DNA of 64,000 nucleotides from Coprococcus aceti (lineage in GTDB: Bacteria > Bacillota > Clostridia > Lachnospirales > Lachnospiraceae), in the NCBI RefSeq assembly GCF_025567285.1, contig NZ_JAOQJT010000008.1:81305-145304 (forward strand). The letters are read 5' to 3'. The translations under genes and the position numbers were made by a program. Position 1 is the first letter of the stretch; every line of letters begins with the position of its first letter. This document shows, in pieces, positions 35,923-43,402 of this stretch. Under the pieces are notes generated by a model. The model searched no databases and was not told the origin of the DNA. It saw nothing but the letters and a program-made list of their open reading frames with translations.

Positions 35923-36956
35923 TACCGATTCAAAACATCTATTATATGCTGTCCTATGCATTTCAGGTATTGAATGAGCAAGGCTATAAGAATATAGCCA
36001 CAGAACAATTTAATAATACTGGCGAGCTGATGGCGGCTATCTTAGAAAAAGGTATCGCGATTCAGCTAAAGAGAGGACTTGGTAAAGAATATATTCTGCA
36101 GACGGAGGCGCTCTCTTCTCTGAGAGGAAAGATTGATATTGCAGAGTCCATCAAGACACAGTCGATGTTACGGAAACAGCTAATCTGTACATATGATGAG
36201 TTTTCGGTTAACAGCATCATGAATCGGATCATCAAATCTACAGTTGAACTTCTCCTTCGTTCGAATATATCGAAACAGCGTAAGAAAAATCTTAGAAAGT
36301 TAATGGTGTATTTCAGCGAGGTGGATTTTATTGATTTGTATACGGTAAATTGGAATGTTCAGTACAATCGAAATAACCAGACTTATCGTATGCTAATTTC
36401 GATATGCTACCTGGTAGTAAAGGGTCTATTGCAAACACAATCGAATGGGCATACCAAGTTGATGGACTTTCTAGACGAGCAGCGAATGTGTCGATTGTAT
36501 GAGAAGTTTATCCTGGAATATTATAGGAAAGAGTTTAAAAATCAGTTTACCGCAAATGCATCACAGATTCCTTGGCAGCTGGACAATGAAGAAAACTCTA
36601 TGTTGCCTGTGATGCAAAGTGACATCATGCTCCAAAGTGGTGAGAAAGTTCTTATTATTGACGCAAAGTATTATGAGCACAGCACACAGGTGCAGTTTGA
36701 CAAGCATACACTTCATTCAGGCAATCTTTATCAGATTTTTACTTATGTGAAAAACAAGGAATATGAACTGAGAGAGAAGGACCATACGGTTTCGGGAATG
36801 CTTTTGTATGCCAAGACTGATGAAGAGATATATCCGAATAATGTGTATCAGATGAGTGGAAACCAGATTACTGTCAGGACTCTGGATTTGAATTTACCAT
36901 TTGATGAAATAGCAGGACAGCTAAATACAATAGCAAAAACGCATTTCGATTTATAA
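35919..36956 (+). CDS. mcrC: McrC-type nuclease subunit
   Basis: 345 residues, GTG start overlapping the mcrB stop (GTGA), with TAAGGAG upstream, so coupled translation. The N-terminal McrC domain begins with PIQNIYYMLSYAF; the C-terminal PD-(D/E)xK active site is visible as QSDIMLQSGEKVLIIDAKYY (Asp, Asp-x-Lys, about 233-251). Partner of the upstream McrB: together a modification-dependent type IV restriction enzyme that cuts DNA carrying modified bases. Confidence 0.93.
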   Translation: MIPIQNIYYMLSYAFQVLNEQGYKNIATEQFNNTGELMAAILEKGIAIQLKRGLGKEYILQTEALSSLRGKIDIAESIKTQSMLRKQLICTYDEFSVNSIMNRIIKSTVELLLRSNISKQRKKNLRKLMVYFSEVDFIDLYTVNWNVQYNRNNQTYRMLISICYLVVKGLLQTQSNGHTKLMDFLDEQRMCRLYEKFILEYYRKEFKNQFTANASQIPWQLDNEENSMLPVMQSDIMLQSGEKVLIIDAKYYEHSTQVQFDKHTLHSGNLYQIFTYVKNKEYELREKDHTVSGMLLYAKTDEEIYPNNVYQMSGNQITVRTLDLNLPFDEIAGQLNTIAKTHFDL

Positions 36957-36970
36957 AGGAGGCCTCCTAT

Positions 36971-38005
36971 TTGAAAAAGAAAAAAGACGAAATTACCATC
37001 CGTTCCAGCGCGGCAGAATACTTGACCTATGTTGCCTCAGTTGGCGATCAGCAGGACAGTATTGAGATGCGCTATGAGGATGAGAATATATGGCTGACAC
37101 AGAAGATGATGGCAACATTGTACGATGTCGGCACTAACACTATAAATTATCATATTAAGAAAATCTTTGAGGACAGTGAGTTACAAGAGGATTCAGTTAT
37201 TCGAAAATTTCGAATAACTGCCGCTGACGGAAAAAGCTACAGCACAAATCATTATTCCTTAGAGATGATCATTGCAGTAGGATTTAAGGTAAATTCTGAG
37301 CGTGCGGTGCAGTTCCGTAAATGGGTCAATCAAATTGCAAAGGACTATACCATCAAAGGCTGGGTTATGGATGACGAGCGTCTCAAACGCGGAACATATC
37401 TGACAGAAAAGTATTTTGATGAGCAGTTAGAACGAATTCGTGAAATTCGAGCAAGCGAAAGAAAGTTTTATCAGAAAATAACTGACCTGTATGCCACAGC
37501 CATTGATTACGATAAGAATTCTGCAACTACCAGGAGATTTTACGCAACAGTTCAGAATAAAATGCATTACGCAGTTCATGGTCATACGGCAGCTGAACTG
37601 ATTGTAGAAAGAGCTGACCATACAAGAGAGCATATGGGATTAACTACTTGGGCAGATGCTCCTGATGGAAAGATTAAGAAAAGTGATGTCACGATTGCGA
37701 AGAATTATCTGAGTCAGGATGAAATGAAGCAGCTGAATCGTATGGTTACGGCATACCTGGATTTTGCGGAAAACATGACATTACGGCACATTCCGCTTAC
37801 GATGCAGGATTGGGAAAAAAGGCTCAATAGCTTCATTGAAATGTTTGATTACGGTATTTTACAGGATGCAGGCAAGGTGACAGCGGAAATTGCAAAGCTT
37901 CATGCTGAGACAGAATTTGAAAAATACCGCGTGATCCAAGACAGATTATTCATGTCCGACTTTGATAGGTATATGCTGGAGTTGGAAGAAAGCGCAAAGA
38001 AATAG
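36971..38005 (+). CDS. rhuM: RhuM family protein
   Basis: 344 residues, TTG start with AAAGGAGG upstream and 14 bp after mcrC, so the last gene of the operon. It matches the virulence RhuM family: N-terminal ENIWLTQKMMATLYDVGTNT, middle SYSTNHYSLEMIIAVGFKVN and RAVQFRKWVNQIAKDYTIKG, then a C-terminal DUF-like region (MTLRHIPLTMQDWEKRL). The family was named after a Salmonella pathogenicity island gene and is frequent in mobile defence islands, sometimes proposed to be toxin-like. Its biochemical activity is not established. Confidence 0.88.
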   Translation: MKKKKDEITIRSSAAEYLTYVASVGDQQDSIEMRYEDENIWLTQKMMATLYDVGTNTINYHIKKIFEDSELQEDSVIRKFRITAADGKSYSTNHYSLEMIIAVGFKVNSERAVQFRKWVNQIAKDYTIKGWVMDDERLKRGTYLTEKYFDEQLERIREIRASERKFYQKITDLYATAIDYDKNSATTRRFYATVQNKMHYAVHGHTAAELIVERADHTREHMGLTTWADAPDGKIKKSDVTIAKNYLSQDEMKQLNRMVTAYLDFAENMTLRHIPLTMQDWEKRLNSFIEMFDYGILQDAGKVTAEIAKLHAETEFEKYRVIQDRLFMSDFDRYMLELEESAKK

Positions 38006-38514
38006 GGACAATATTTCAGGTCGAGACGGTGAAATCCGGCAACTCAACCTTGTCGAGTGTATGGGCTCATCTGAGATAATCACCGGCATGTTATGAGGAT
38101 ATAAGTCGACCTTCACTGTCTCAACTGTCGAGACAGTGGCAGGGAGCAGCAGTGTAAAATTGCCTTGCATTATATAGGTAGCAAAGGCTTTATACAGACT
38201 TGTTCCCATAGACTTCGATGGTTAAGACCTTGATATGGATGTCAATTTTTCTACAGATTGCATCTGTTTGTAGCTGTGAATGTGTGGTTTCAGAAGGTAT
38301 GGACATGTTTCCGTTTTGACAGGATATGTTTCCGCGAACGGGCACAAAGCTTGACATCAATCAGAAGGTATCGTGCCATGTTGAGATGGTATGCTTGATA
38401 AGCAAGAAACCTTGAGTTTATGCGGTATTTAGGTGGCTCTGATGGATAATGTGTCCGCAAATAGTTGTACCCATTGTTGTGAAATGAGTTCGTAGTTGGA
38501 GAAAGTAGAATTAT
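38006..38514. other. Gene-free 500-bp stretch with inverted repeat and possible element scar
   Basis: No credible gene. A perfect inverted repeat CACTGTCTC / GAGACAGTG sits at 38,114-38,138 with a 7-base loop. Around 38,305-38,340 the sequence GACATGTTTCCG and then ATATGTTTCCGC repeats with a TTTTGACAG between, recalling the ends of IS21-type elements, and TGTGTCCGCAA occurs at about 38,450. I take this as probable debris of an insertion. Confidence 0.35.
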
Positions 38515-39432
38515 ATGAGAAAAAAAGACGGATTTCAATTTATTATGACTAGGAAATCATTGGTTGTGTATATTGTTTTTACGGTTCTTCTGGGACTATT
38601 TTTGTTTTTTGTCATAGGAGATATGGTTGGAAAATGTGCGGCATGCATTGTTTGTCCGATGCTCATTGCATATTTGCTCTATGCGTATTGCAAGGAAAGT
38701 AAAGCAGATACGAAAGCTCGTGAGATGAAAGCACAATATATGAATGGCAATTATTTTGAAAGCCCTGAGTGGCATGAGAAATATGTAGCCTATCTCAATG
38801 AGCACACATTTGAGAAAACTAAATATCAAAGCATGAAACTGGATTTATTAAAAAGATTTCAAAGACGGGAATATCTTGTCAAAATGATATTGCCATTGTT
38901 CCTGATGTTTTGTACCTTGTGTCTTATTCCTTTAGGGCGTTATTATATGGCTATCATAGGATTTTGCCTATTCGGATTCTTTTTTTTGCTAGAGTTTTCA
39001 CTGTATATAGGAATGCCGGTACGGAAGTGGTTGAAGGGCGATATTGATTATGAGGAGCTTGAAGCGTCATATTTAAAAAGTAAGATGCTTTTCTATAAAA
39101 CAAATGCATTAGCATTTGGAACTACACATTTACATGGATTCACAGAGAAAAAAATATATGCAATAGATTATCGGTTGGTGGAAGGAATATCAAGAAAAAT
39201 AGTACGCCTTAAGAAGTATGAGGATGGAATTTATAATACTGAGGAGTATCAGCATTTTGCAGTTATTCATGTCAGATTGCCAAAAAGCGGAGATATTTAT
39301 GATGTTGAGATCGAACTAAATGAGTTTCAGGTTCAAATGGCAATCGATAAGTTATCCGTCTATAAAATTGGTGAAGATTTGATGGAAAATCTTTCTGTAA
39401 ATGAGCATAAAGAAAATGAGGCTGTAATATAG
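38515..39432 (+). CDS. Island membrane protein, unknown function
   Basis: 305 residues, not recognised. Two hydrophobic spans near the N-terminus (about 15-55), a charged segment, two more spans (about 125-170), then a long soluble C-terminal domain rich in Lys, Glu and Tyr (about 180-305). A four-span membrane protein with a cytoplasmic C-terminal domain is likely. It is separate from the restriction operon by 500 bp and has a weak GGAGA ribosome site. Cargo of the island; could be an immunity or effector protein, without evidence. Confidence 0.6.
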   Translation: MRKKDGFQFIMTRKSLVVYIVFTVLLGLFLFFVIGDMVGKCAACIVCPMLIAYLLYAYCKESKADTKAREMKAQYMNGNYFESPEWHEKYVAYLNEHTFEKTKYQSMKLDLLKRFQRREYLVKMILPLFLMFCTLCLIPLGRYYMAIIGFCLFGFFFLLEFSLYIGMPVRKWLKGDIDYEELEASYLKSKMLFYKTNALAFGTTHLHGFTEKKIYAIDYRLVEGISRKIVRLKKYEDGIYNTEEYQHFAVIHVRLPKSGDIYDVEIELNEFQVQMAIDKLSVYKIGEDLMENLSVNEHKENEAVI

Positions 39433-39472
39433 ACAATAATAAAATGAGCAATTTTTTGATTCCTTTTTCAGG

Positions 39473-40064
39473 GTGAATAGTAAAATTGCTAAAGATATTA
39501 AGAAACCTTTTAAACTGGAAGAAATTACGAGAATTGATGATACGCCAGTTCATAAGGTTGTTCGAGAATCCTGGAAGTATCCGAACAGGCAAGAAACAGA
39601 TGCTCCGTGGTGGCATCTCAGATCCTAGAAATAAGACATTGATGAAGATGTTTAATATGATTGGCATTGGAGAAAGAACTGGTAGTGGTATCCTGGATAT
39701 TTACCAGGTATGGGGAAATGAAGGTTGGGCTGTTCCTGTTGTTGAGGAAAGCTACAATCCAGATAGAACCCGTTTAACGCTTGAATTTGCGAAGAAACAA
39801 GCGGGTAAACCAAACGATAAAAAACAAACGACAAAAACGGAAATCCATAGAGAAAAAATACGAAATTTTTTAACTGAAAATGAATTGGCAAGTGCCAGAG
39901 CTATTTCGATGGTAATTGGACTGAGTGCAGAAAGAACCCGTGTAATATTAGCAAAGATGGAAGATGCTGAATCAGTTGGCGGAAATCGAAACAGAAAGTA
40001 TAAATTGAGAACAGAAAAGCAGTTTGATAAGGAGCCCCCATGGACAGAAAAAAAGAAGCCCTAA
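39473..40064 (+). pseudogene. Broken AlbA_2-type ATP-binding/transcriptional regulator remnant
   Basis: The first frame encodes KKPFKLEEITRIDDTPVHKV, typical of the middle of AlbA_2 (Schlafen-like, 'AAA_4') proteins. The sequence then jumps to the next frame at FENPGSIRTG and continues with the family C-terminus (GGISDPRNKTLMKMFNMIGI, GERTGSGI) and a winged-helix tail. Roughly 35 residues between the two blocks are missing together with the reading frame, and the whole N-terminal half is absent. It is non-functional debris near the right end of the island. Confidence 0.8.
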
Positions 40065-40168
40065 ACTACCTGAAACAATACCCCAAAATGGATGAATACC
40101 TACATGGCTGCGGTTCCAATAAGCACAAGGTGTCAGGTGCAGATGAACGAGAGATGAACAGAACTTGA
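40040..40168 (+). pseudogene. Truncated small ORF at the junction
   Basis: AAGGAG precedes an ATG at 40,040 that opens 42 codons beginning MDRKKEALNYLKQYPKMDEY, a start resembling DUF1492-type small phage or element proteins. The frame continues for about a dozen codons into the inverted-repeat element at 40,129 and stops there, so the original gene appears cut off by that junction. Confidence 0.4.
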
Positions 40169-40196
40169 ATAAGTATGTTCATGTGCACCTGACACC
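40129..40196. repeat. 68-bp inverted-repeat element at the island/rlmD junction
   Basis: Arms of 20 bp, 40,129-40,148 (GGTGTCAGGTGCAGATGAAC) and 40,177-40,196, match at 19 of 20 positions as inverted repeats around a 28-bp centre. It sits only 11 bp before the right rlmD repeat begins. It could be a MITE-like insertion, a transcribed hairpin or a recombination end. Confidence 0.6.
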
Positions 40197-40207
40197 GAGA
40201 AGCTTTC

Positions 40208-40734
40208 CAGATATCCCCATTGTCCTTCTATCAGGTAAATCCTGTCCAGACAAATGTCCTGTACAACAAGGCTTTGGAGTATGCGGACCTGTCCGGTGAC
40301 GAGACCGTGTGGGACATGTATTGCGGAATAGGAACCATATCCTTGTTCCTCGCACAGAAGGCAAAGAAGGTATACGGAGTGGAGATCGTTCCACAGGCTA
40401 TAGATGATGCAAGACACAACGCCGAGATCAACGGGATCACAAATGCCGAGTTCTTTGTCGGTAAGGCAGAGGAAGTCGTTCCCGACATATACAAGAAGGG
40501 CGGCGATGGCTCCCACGCGGACGTCGTGGTCGTAGACTCACCACGAAAGGGCTGTGATCAGGTTCTTCTGGATACTCTGGTCCATATGGCGCCGGAACGT
40601 ATCGTCTACGTGAGCTGCGACCCGGCAACCCTGGCGAGAGATGTGAAGATACTTCAGGAGAAGGGGTATGAGGCGAAGAAGGTGGCGGTCGTGGATCAGT
40701 TTTGTCATAGTGGGCATGTTGAGACGGTTGTACT
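40208..40734 (+). repeat. Right copy of ~525-bp direct repeat (rlmD 3' region)
   Basis: Directly repeats 23,232-23,758 at about 95% by hand count. The left boundary is abrupt at CAGATATCC. The right boundary falls where the host rlmD C-terminus is replaced by element sequence. Confidence 0.9.
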
Positions 40735-41065
40735 GCTTTCCCACAAAAAGCCAGACGGACATATCAACGTAAAAGTTGAGTTTGGCGAAGGTGAGGGAAA
40801 AGTTCCGCTTGATAATATCGCTAAAAGAGCCGAAGAGTACAAGCCCAAGGAACGAGTGACCTACAAAATGATAAAGGAGTACATAGAAGCTAAATACGGC
40901 TTCAAAGTACATACCGCATATATCGCAGAGGTAAAGAGAGATTTAGGATTGCCGATGTATGATGCTCCTAATGCGGTAGAAGAATTGAAACAGCCGAGGA
41001 AGCATCCGACAGCGGAGAAAGTGGAAGCGATAAAGGATGCGTTGAAGCATTTTGAAGTGATTTAA
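40208..41065 (+). pseudogene. rlmD: 5'-truncated rlmD allele fused to element-encoded C-terminus
   Basis: Open frame of about 286 codons with no proper start: the TRAM domain, Fe-S cysteines and first half of RlmD are absent. The methyltransferase motif DPPRKGC reads DSPRKGC here, so even the fragment looks impaired. After HVETVVLLS the frame continues with about 110 residues unlike the host gene (VEFGEGEGKVPLD, VTYKMIKEYIEAKYGF, AYIAEVKRDLGLP). This tail is the one supplied by elements integrated at rlmD. It marks the left end (attL side) of the conjugative element. Confidence 0.85.
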
Positions 41066-41072
41066 TGAGGAT

Positions 41073-41108
41073 AGGCGTATCATTAGAAATAGTGGTACGC
41101 TTATTTTT
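41073..41108 (+). terminator. Intrinsic terminator after the rlmD hybrid
   Basis: AGGCGTATCATT pairs with AGTGGTACGCTT (G-T pairs included) and is followed by ATTTTTG, eight bases after the stop codon. Confidence 0.65.
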
Positions 41109-41179
41109 GTACCTTTTTGCAGATTTGTCCTTTCCCCTGCTTTCCAATATAATGAAGCTAAAGAAGTGGAGGTGTGCTT

Positions 41180-41359
41180 ATGAGAGAGAAATTTAATCAT
41201 CTGTATTTGGATAGCCACGAAAGAAAACTTTTGATACATAGCCTTGTAGAGTTAAAAAATCAACTTATTCAGCAAGGCAGATATACGGATTGTATTGACG
41301 AGCTTATTTTTAAGGTCATAAATGCACCGACCAAGAGAATGAAAATTGAATATGTCTAA
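41180..41359 (+). CDS. Small element protein, paralogue of the one at 63,278
   Basis: 59 residues, with GGAGG upstream of the ATG at 41,180. Pattern MRE...H, a central helix, DELIxKVxxAPTKxxKxxx at the end. The same pattern occurs in the 65-residue protein at 63,278-63,475, so the two are paralogues within one element. Function unknown; the family is common in Tn1549-like elements. An intrinsic terminator follows. Confidence 0.65.
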   Translation: MREKFNHLYLDSHERKLLIHSLVELKNQLIQQGRYTDCIDELIFKVINAPTKRMKIEYV

Positions 41360-41371
41360 GGCAGATTACAA

Positions 41372-41413
41372 AGCCGCTTATTCTTATTGATTTTAAGAGT
41401 AGGCGGCTTTTTT
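41372..41413 (+). terminator. Intrinsic terminator
   Basis: AGCCGCTTATTCTTA pairs with TAAGAGTAGGCGGCT across a short loop, then TTTTTT. Confidence 0.8.
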
Positions 41414-41435
41414 GCGTTCTCTGGTACTGTTTACA

Positions 41436-41458
41436 TAGCCACCTTGACAAAGTGGCTA
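41436..41458 (+). promoter_or_regulatory. Inverted repeat upstream of parA, operator or parS candidate
   Basis: TAGCCAC and GTGGCTA flank CTTGACAAA 27 bp before the parA start. Because the loop contains TTGACA, the site could overlap a -35 element; no good -10 is evident at the usual distance. ParA or ParB autoregulation is a reasonable guess. Confidence 0.4.
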
Positions 41459-41484
41459 AATCTATGTGAAAGGAGGACGCATCT

Positions 41485-42312
41485 ATGTCAAATTGCAAAG
41501 TAATTGCTCTGACTAACCAGAAAGGTGGTGTCGGAAAAACAACCACAGCGGTCAATCTGGGTGTAAGTCTGGTGCAGCAGGGTAAAAAAGTCCTGCTGAT
41601 TGATGCCGATGCACAGGCAAATCTCACGATGGCTCTGGGTTATAACAGACCAGACGATATTCCCATAACGCTCTCTACTGTGATGCAGAACATCATAGAC
41701 GATAAAACGCTTGATGCTTCACAGGGTATTATCCATTACAGAGAGGGCGTTGACCTGCTTCCGTCAAACATTGAGCTGTCGGGCTTTGAGGTAAGGCTAA
41801 TCAATGCAATGAGCCGTGAGCGTGTGCTGAAAATCTATGTCAATGAGGTTAAAAAGAATTACGATTATGTGCTTATTGATTGTATGCCGAGCTTAGGCAT
41901 GATAACCATCAATGCTCTGGCGGCGGCTGACAGCGTGATTATCCCGACACAGCCCCACTATCTCTCGGCTAAAGGTCTGGAGCTTTTGCTTCGCTCCGTA
42001 TCAATGGTCAAGCGGCAAATCAACCCAAAGCTGCGGATAGACGGTATCTTAATGACTATGGTAATGCCCCGTACCAACATTTCTAAGGAAATTACGGCAA
42101 CGGTCAAAAGTGCATACGGTAAGAAAATCAAGGTATTTGATACCGAGATACCTCATTCTATCCGTGCGGTGGAAGCTACCGCAGAAGGCAAAAGTATTTT
42201 TGCTTACGACAAAAGCGGCAAGGTTGCCGCAGCCTATGAGCAGTTAGGAAAGGAGGTGGCAGAGATTGGCGAGAAGCAGAGAAACCAAAATCGAGCTGAC
42301 CGCATACGATGA
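41485..42312 (+). CDS. parA: ParA family partition ATPase
   Basis: 275 residues. Deviant Walker A KGGVGKTT with the signature Lys at the N-terminus (ALTNQKGGVGKTTTAVN), Walker A' DADAQANLT and Walker B VLIDCMPSLGM. In integrative elements ParA/ParB (Soj/Spo0J-like) maintain or segregate the excised circular form. The ATG follows AAAGGAGG. It overlaps parB by 47 bp, so translation of the pair is coupled. It is the first gene of the element's backbone operon. Confidence 0.93.
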   Translation: MSNCKVIALTNQKGGVGKTTTAVNLGVSLVQQGKKVLLIDADAQANLTMALGYNRPDDIPITLSTVMQNIIDDKTLDASQGIIHYREGVDLLPSNIELSGFEVRLINAMSRERVLKIYVNEVKKNYDYVLIDCMPSLGMITINALAAADSVIIPTQPHYLSAKGLELLLRSVSMVKRQINPKLRIDGILMTMVMPRTNISKEITATVKSAYGKKIKVFDTEIPHSIRAVEATAEGKSIFAYDKSGKVAAAYEQLGKEVAEIGEKQRNQNRADRIR

Positions 42313-43213
42313 CCTTTTTCAGACGGACGAAAGCCGTGAGGAAGCAAAGCTAAGCAAGATACGGGATATTCCCATATCGGAGATTGACGAGTTTCCAGAC
42401 CACCCGTTCAAGGTTTTGATGGACGAAGATATGGAACAACTTGTTGAGAGTATCAAGCGGAACGGTGTAATGACCCCTGCGACAGTTCGCTTAAAAGAGG
42501 ACGGACGGTATGAGCTTATCAGTGGTCACAGGCGAAAAAAGGCTTGTGAACTTGCAGGACTTGAAACGCTGAAATGCGAGGTCAAAGAGCTTACCCGTGA
42601 TGAAGCCATTATTGTTATGGTGGAAAGTAATCTCCAACGCTCTGTTATTTTGCCGAGTGAGAAAGCGTTTGCGTATAAAATGCGGTTGGAAGCTATGAAA
42701 CGACAGGCAGGCAGACCCCCAAAAGAAAATGCGTCGCCATTGGCGACTAATTTATCAAAAGGGCGTTCTGATGAGGAATTAGGAGAACTTGTTGGAGAAA
42801 GCAAAGACCAGATACGCCGCTATATCCGTCTAACGGAGCTTGTTCCCGAAATCCTGCAAATGGTAGATGAAAGGCAGATTGCTTTTCGTCCTGCGGTTGA
42901 GGTTTCTTATCTGACCGAGGAACAGCAATACACCCTGCTTGAAGCAATGGAGTACAACGATGCTACCCCGTCATTGGCACAGGCTATCAAAATGAAGAAG
43001 TATAACCAAGATGGCAAGCTCACTTCCGAGGTTATCCAGTCCATTATGGAGGAAGAAAAGCCCAATCAGAAGGAAAAACCTGCTTTCCGTGACGAGAGGA
43101 TAACCAAGCTCATTCCAAAGACTGTTCCCAGAGGGCAGGAAACGGATTTTGTTGTCAAGGCGTTGGAGTTTTATAACCGACACTTGCAGCGGAACAAGGC
43201 TCACGAGAGATAG
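42266..43213 (+). CDS. parB: ParB/RepB/Spo0J family partition protein
   Basis: 315 residues from a TTG start with AGGAGG nine bases upstream, inside the end of parA. ParB/Srx CTPase-type domain (IPISEIDEFPDHPFKV, GRYELISGHRRKKACELAG, VESNLQRSVILPSEKA) followed by a KorB-like HTH region (LVGESKDQIRRYIRLTELVP). It binds centromere-like sites and works with the upstream ParA. The C-terminus is basic. Confidence 0.92.
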   Translation: MARSRETKIELTAYDDLFQTDESREEAKLSKIRDIPISEIDEFPDHPFKVLMDEDMEQLVESIKRNGVMTPATVRLKEDGRYELISGHRRKKACELAGLETLKCEVKELTRDEAIIVMVESNLQRSVILPSEKAFAYKMRLEAMKRQAGRPPKENASPLATNLSKGRSDEELGELVGESKDQIRRYIRLTELVPEILQMVDERQIAFRPAVEVSYLTEEQQYTLLEAMEYNDATPSLAQAIKMKKYNQDGKLTSEVIQSIMEEEKPNQKEKPAFRDERITKLIPKTVPRGQETDFVVKALEFYNRHLQRNKAHER

Positions 43214-43332
43214 CCACACACCGAGGGCGAGGTCTGCCCATTTGAGTGGATAGCCATCATTTTGGATTCCCCCTCTCCACACCTCACCCCCTAACTACTG
43301 CCAGTAACTATCCGAGAAAAGAAATACTTTAA

Positions 43333-43357
43333 GCTGTCCATAACGGGCAGCTTTTTT
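43333..43357 (+). terminator. Intrinsic terminator before the adhesin gene
   Basis: GCTGTCC pairs with GGGCAGC across a short AT loop, then TTTTTT. It separates parAB from the adhesin, so the latter probably has its own promoter between about 43,358 and 43,390. Confidence 0.7.
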
Positions 43358-43402
43358 CGGTCAGTAAGGCAAAATATTCAATCCAAATTACAGGAGGTAA
43401 CT

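Noticed and set aside
37946..38209. 87-codon minus-strand ORF after rhuM
   Set aside because: Half of it is antisense to rhuM and the rest resembles no family; kept only as part of the described gene-free stretch.
40220..41065. Functional second rRNA methyltransferase
   Set aside because: It lacks the TRAM domain, Fe-S cysteines and a start site, and the DPPR motif reads DSPR.
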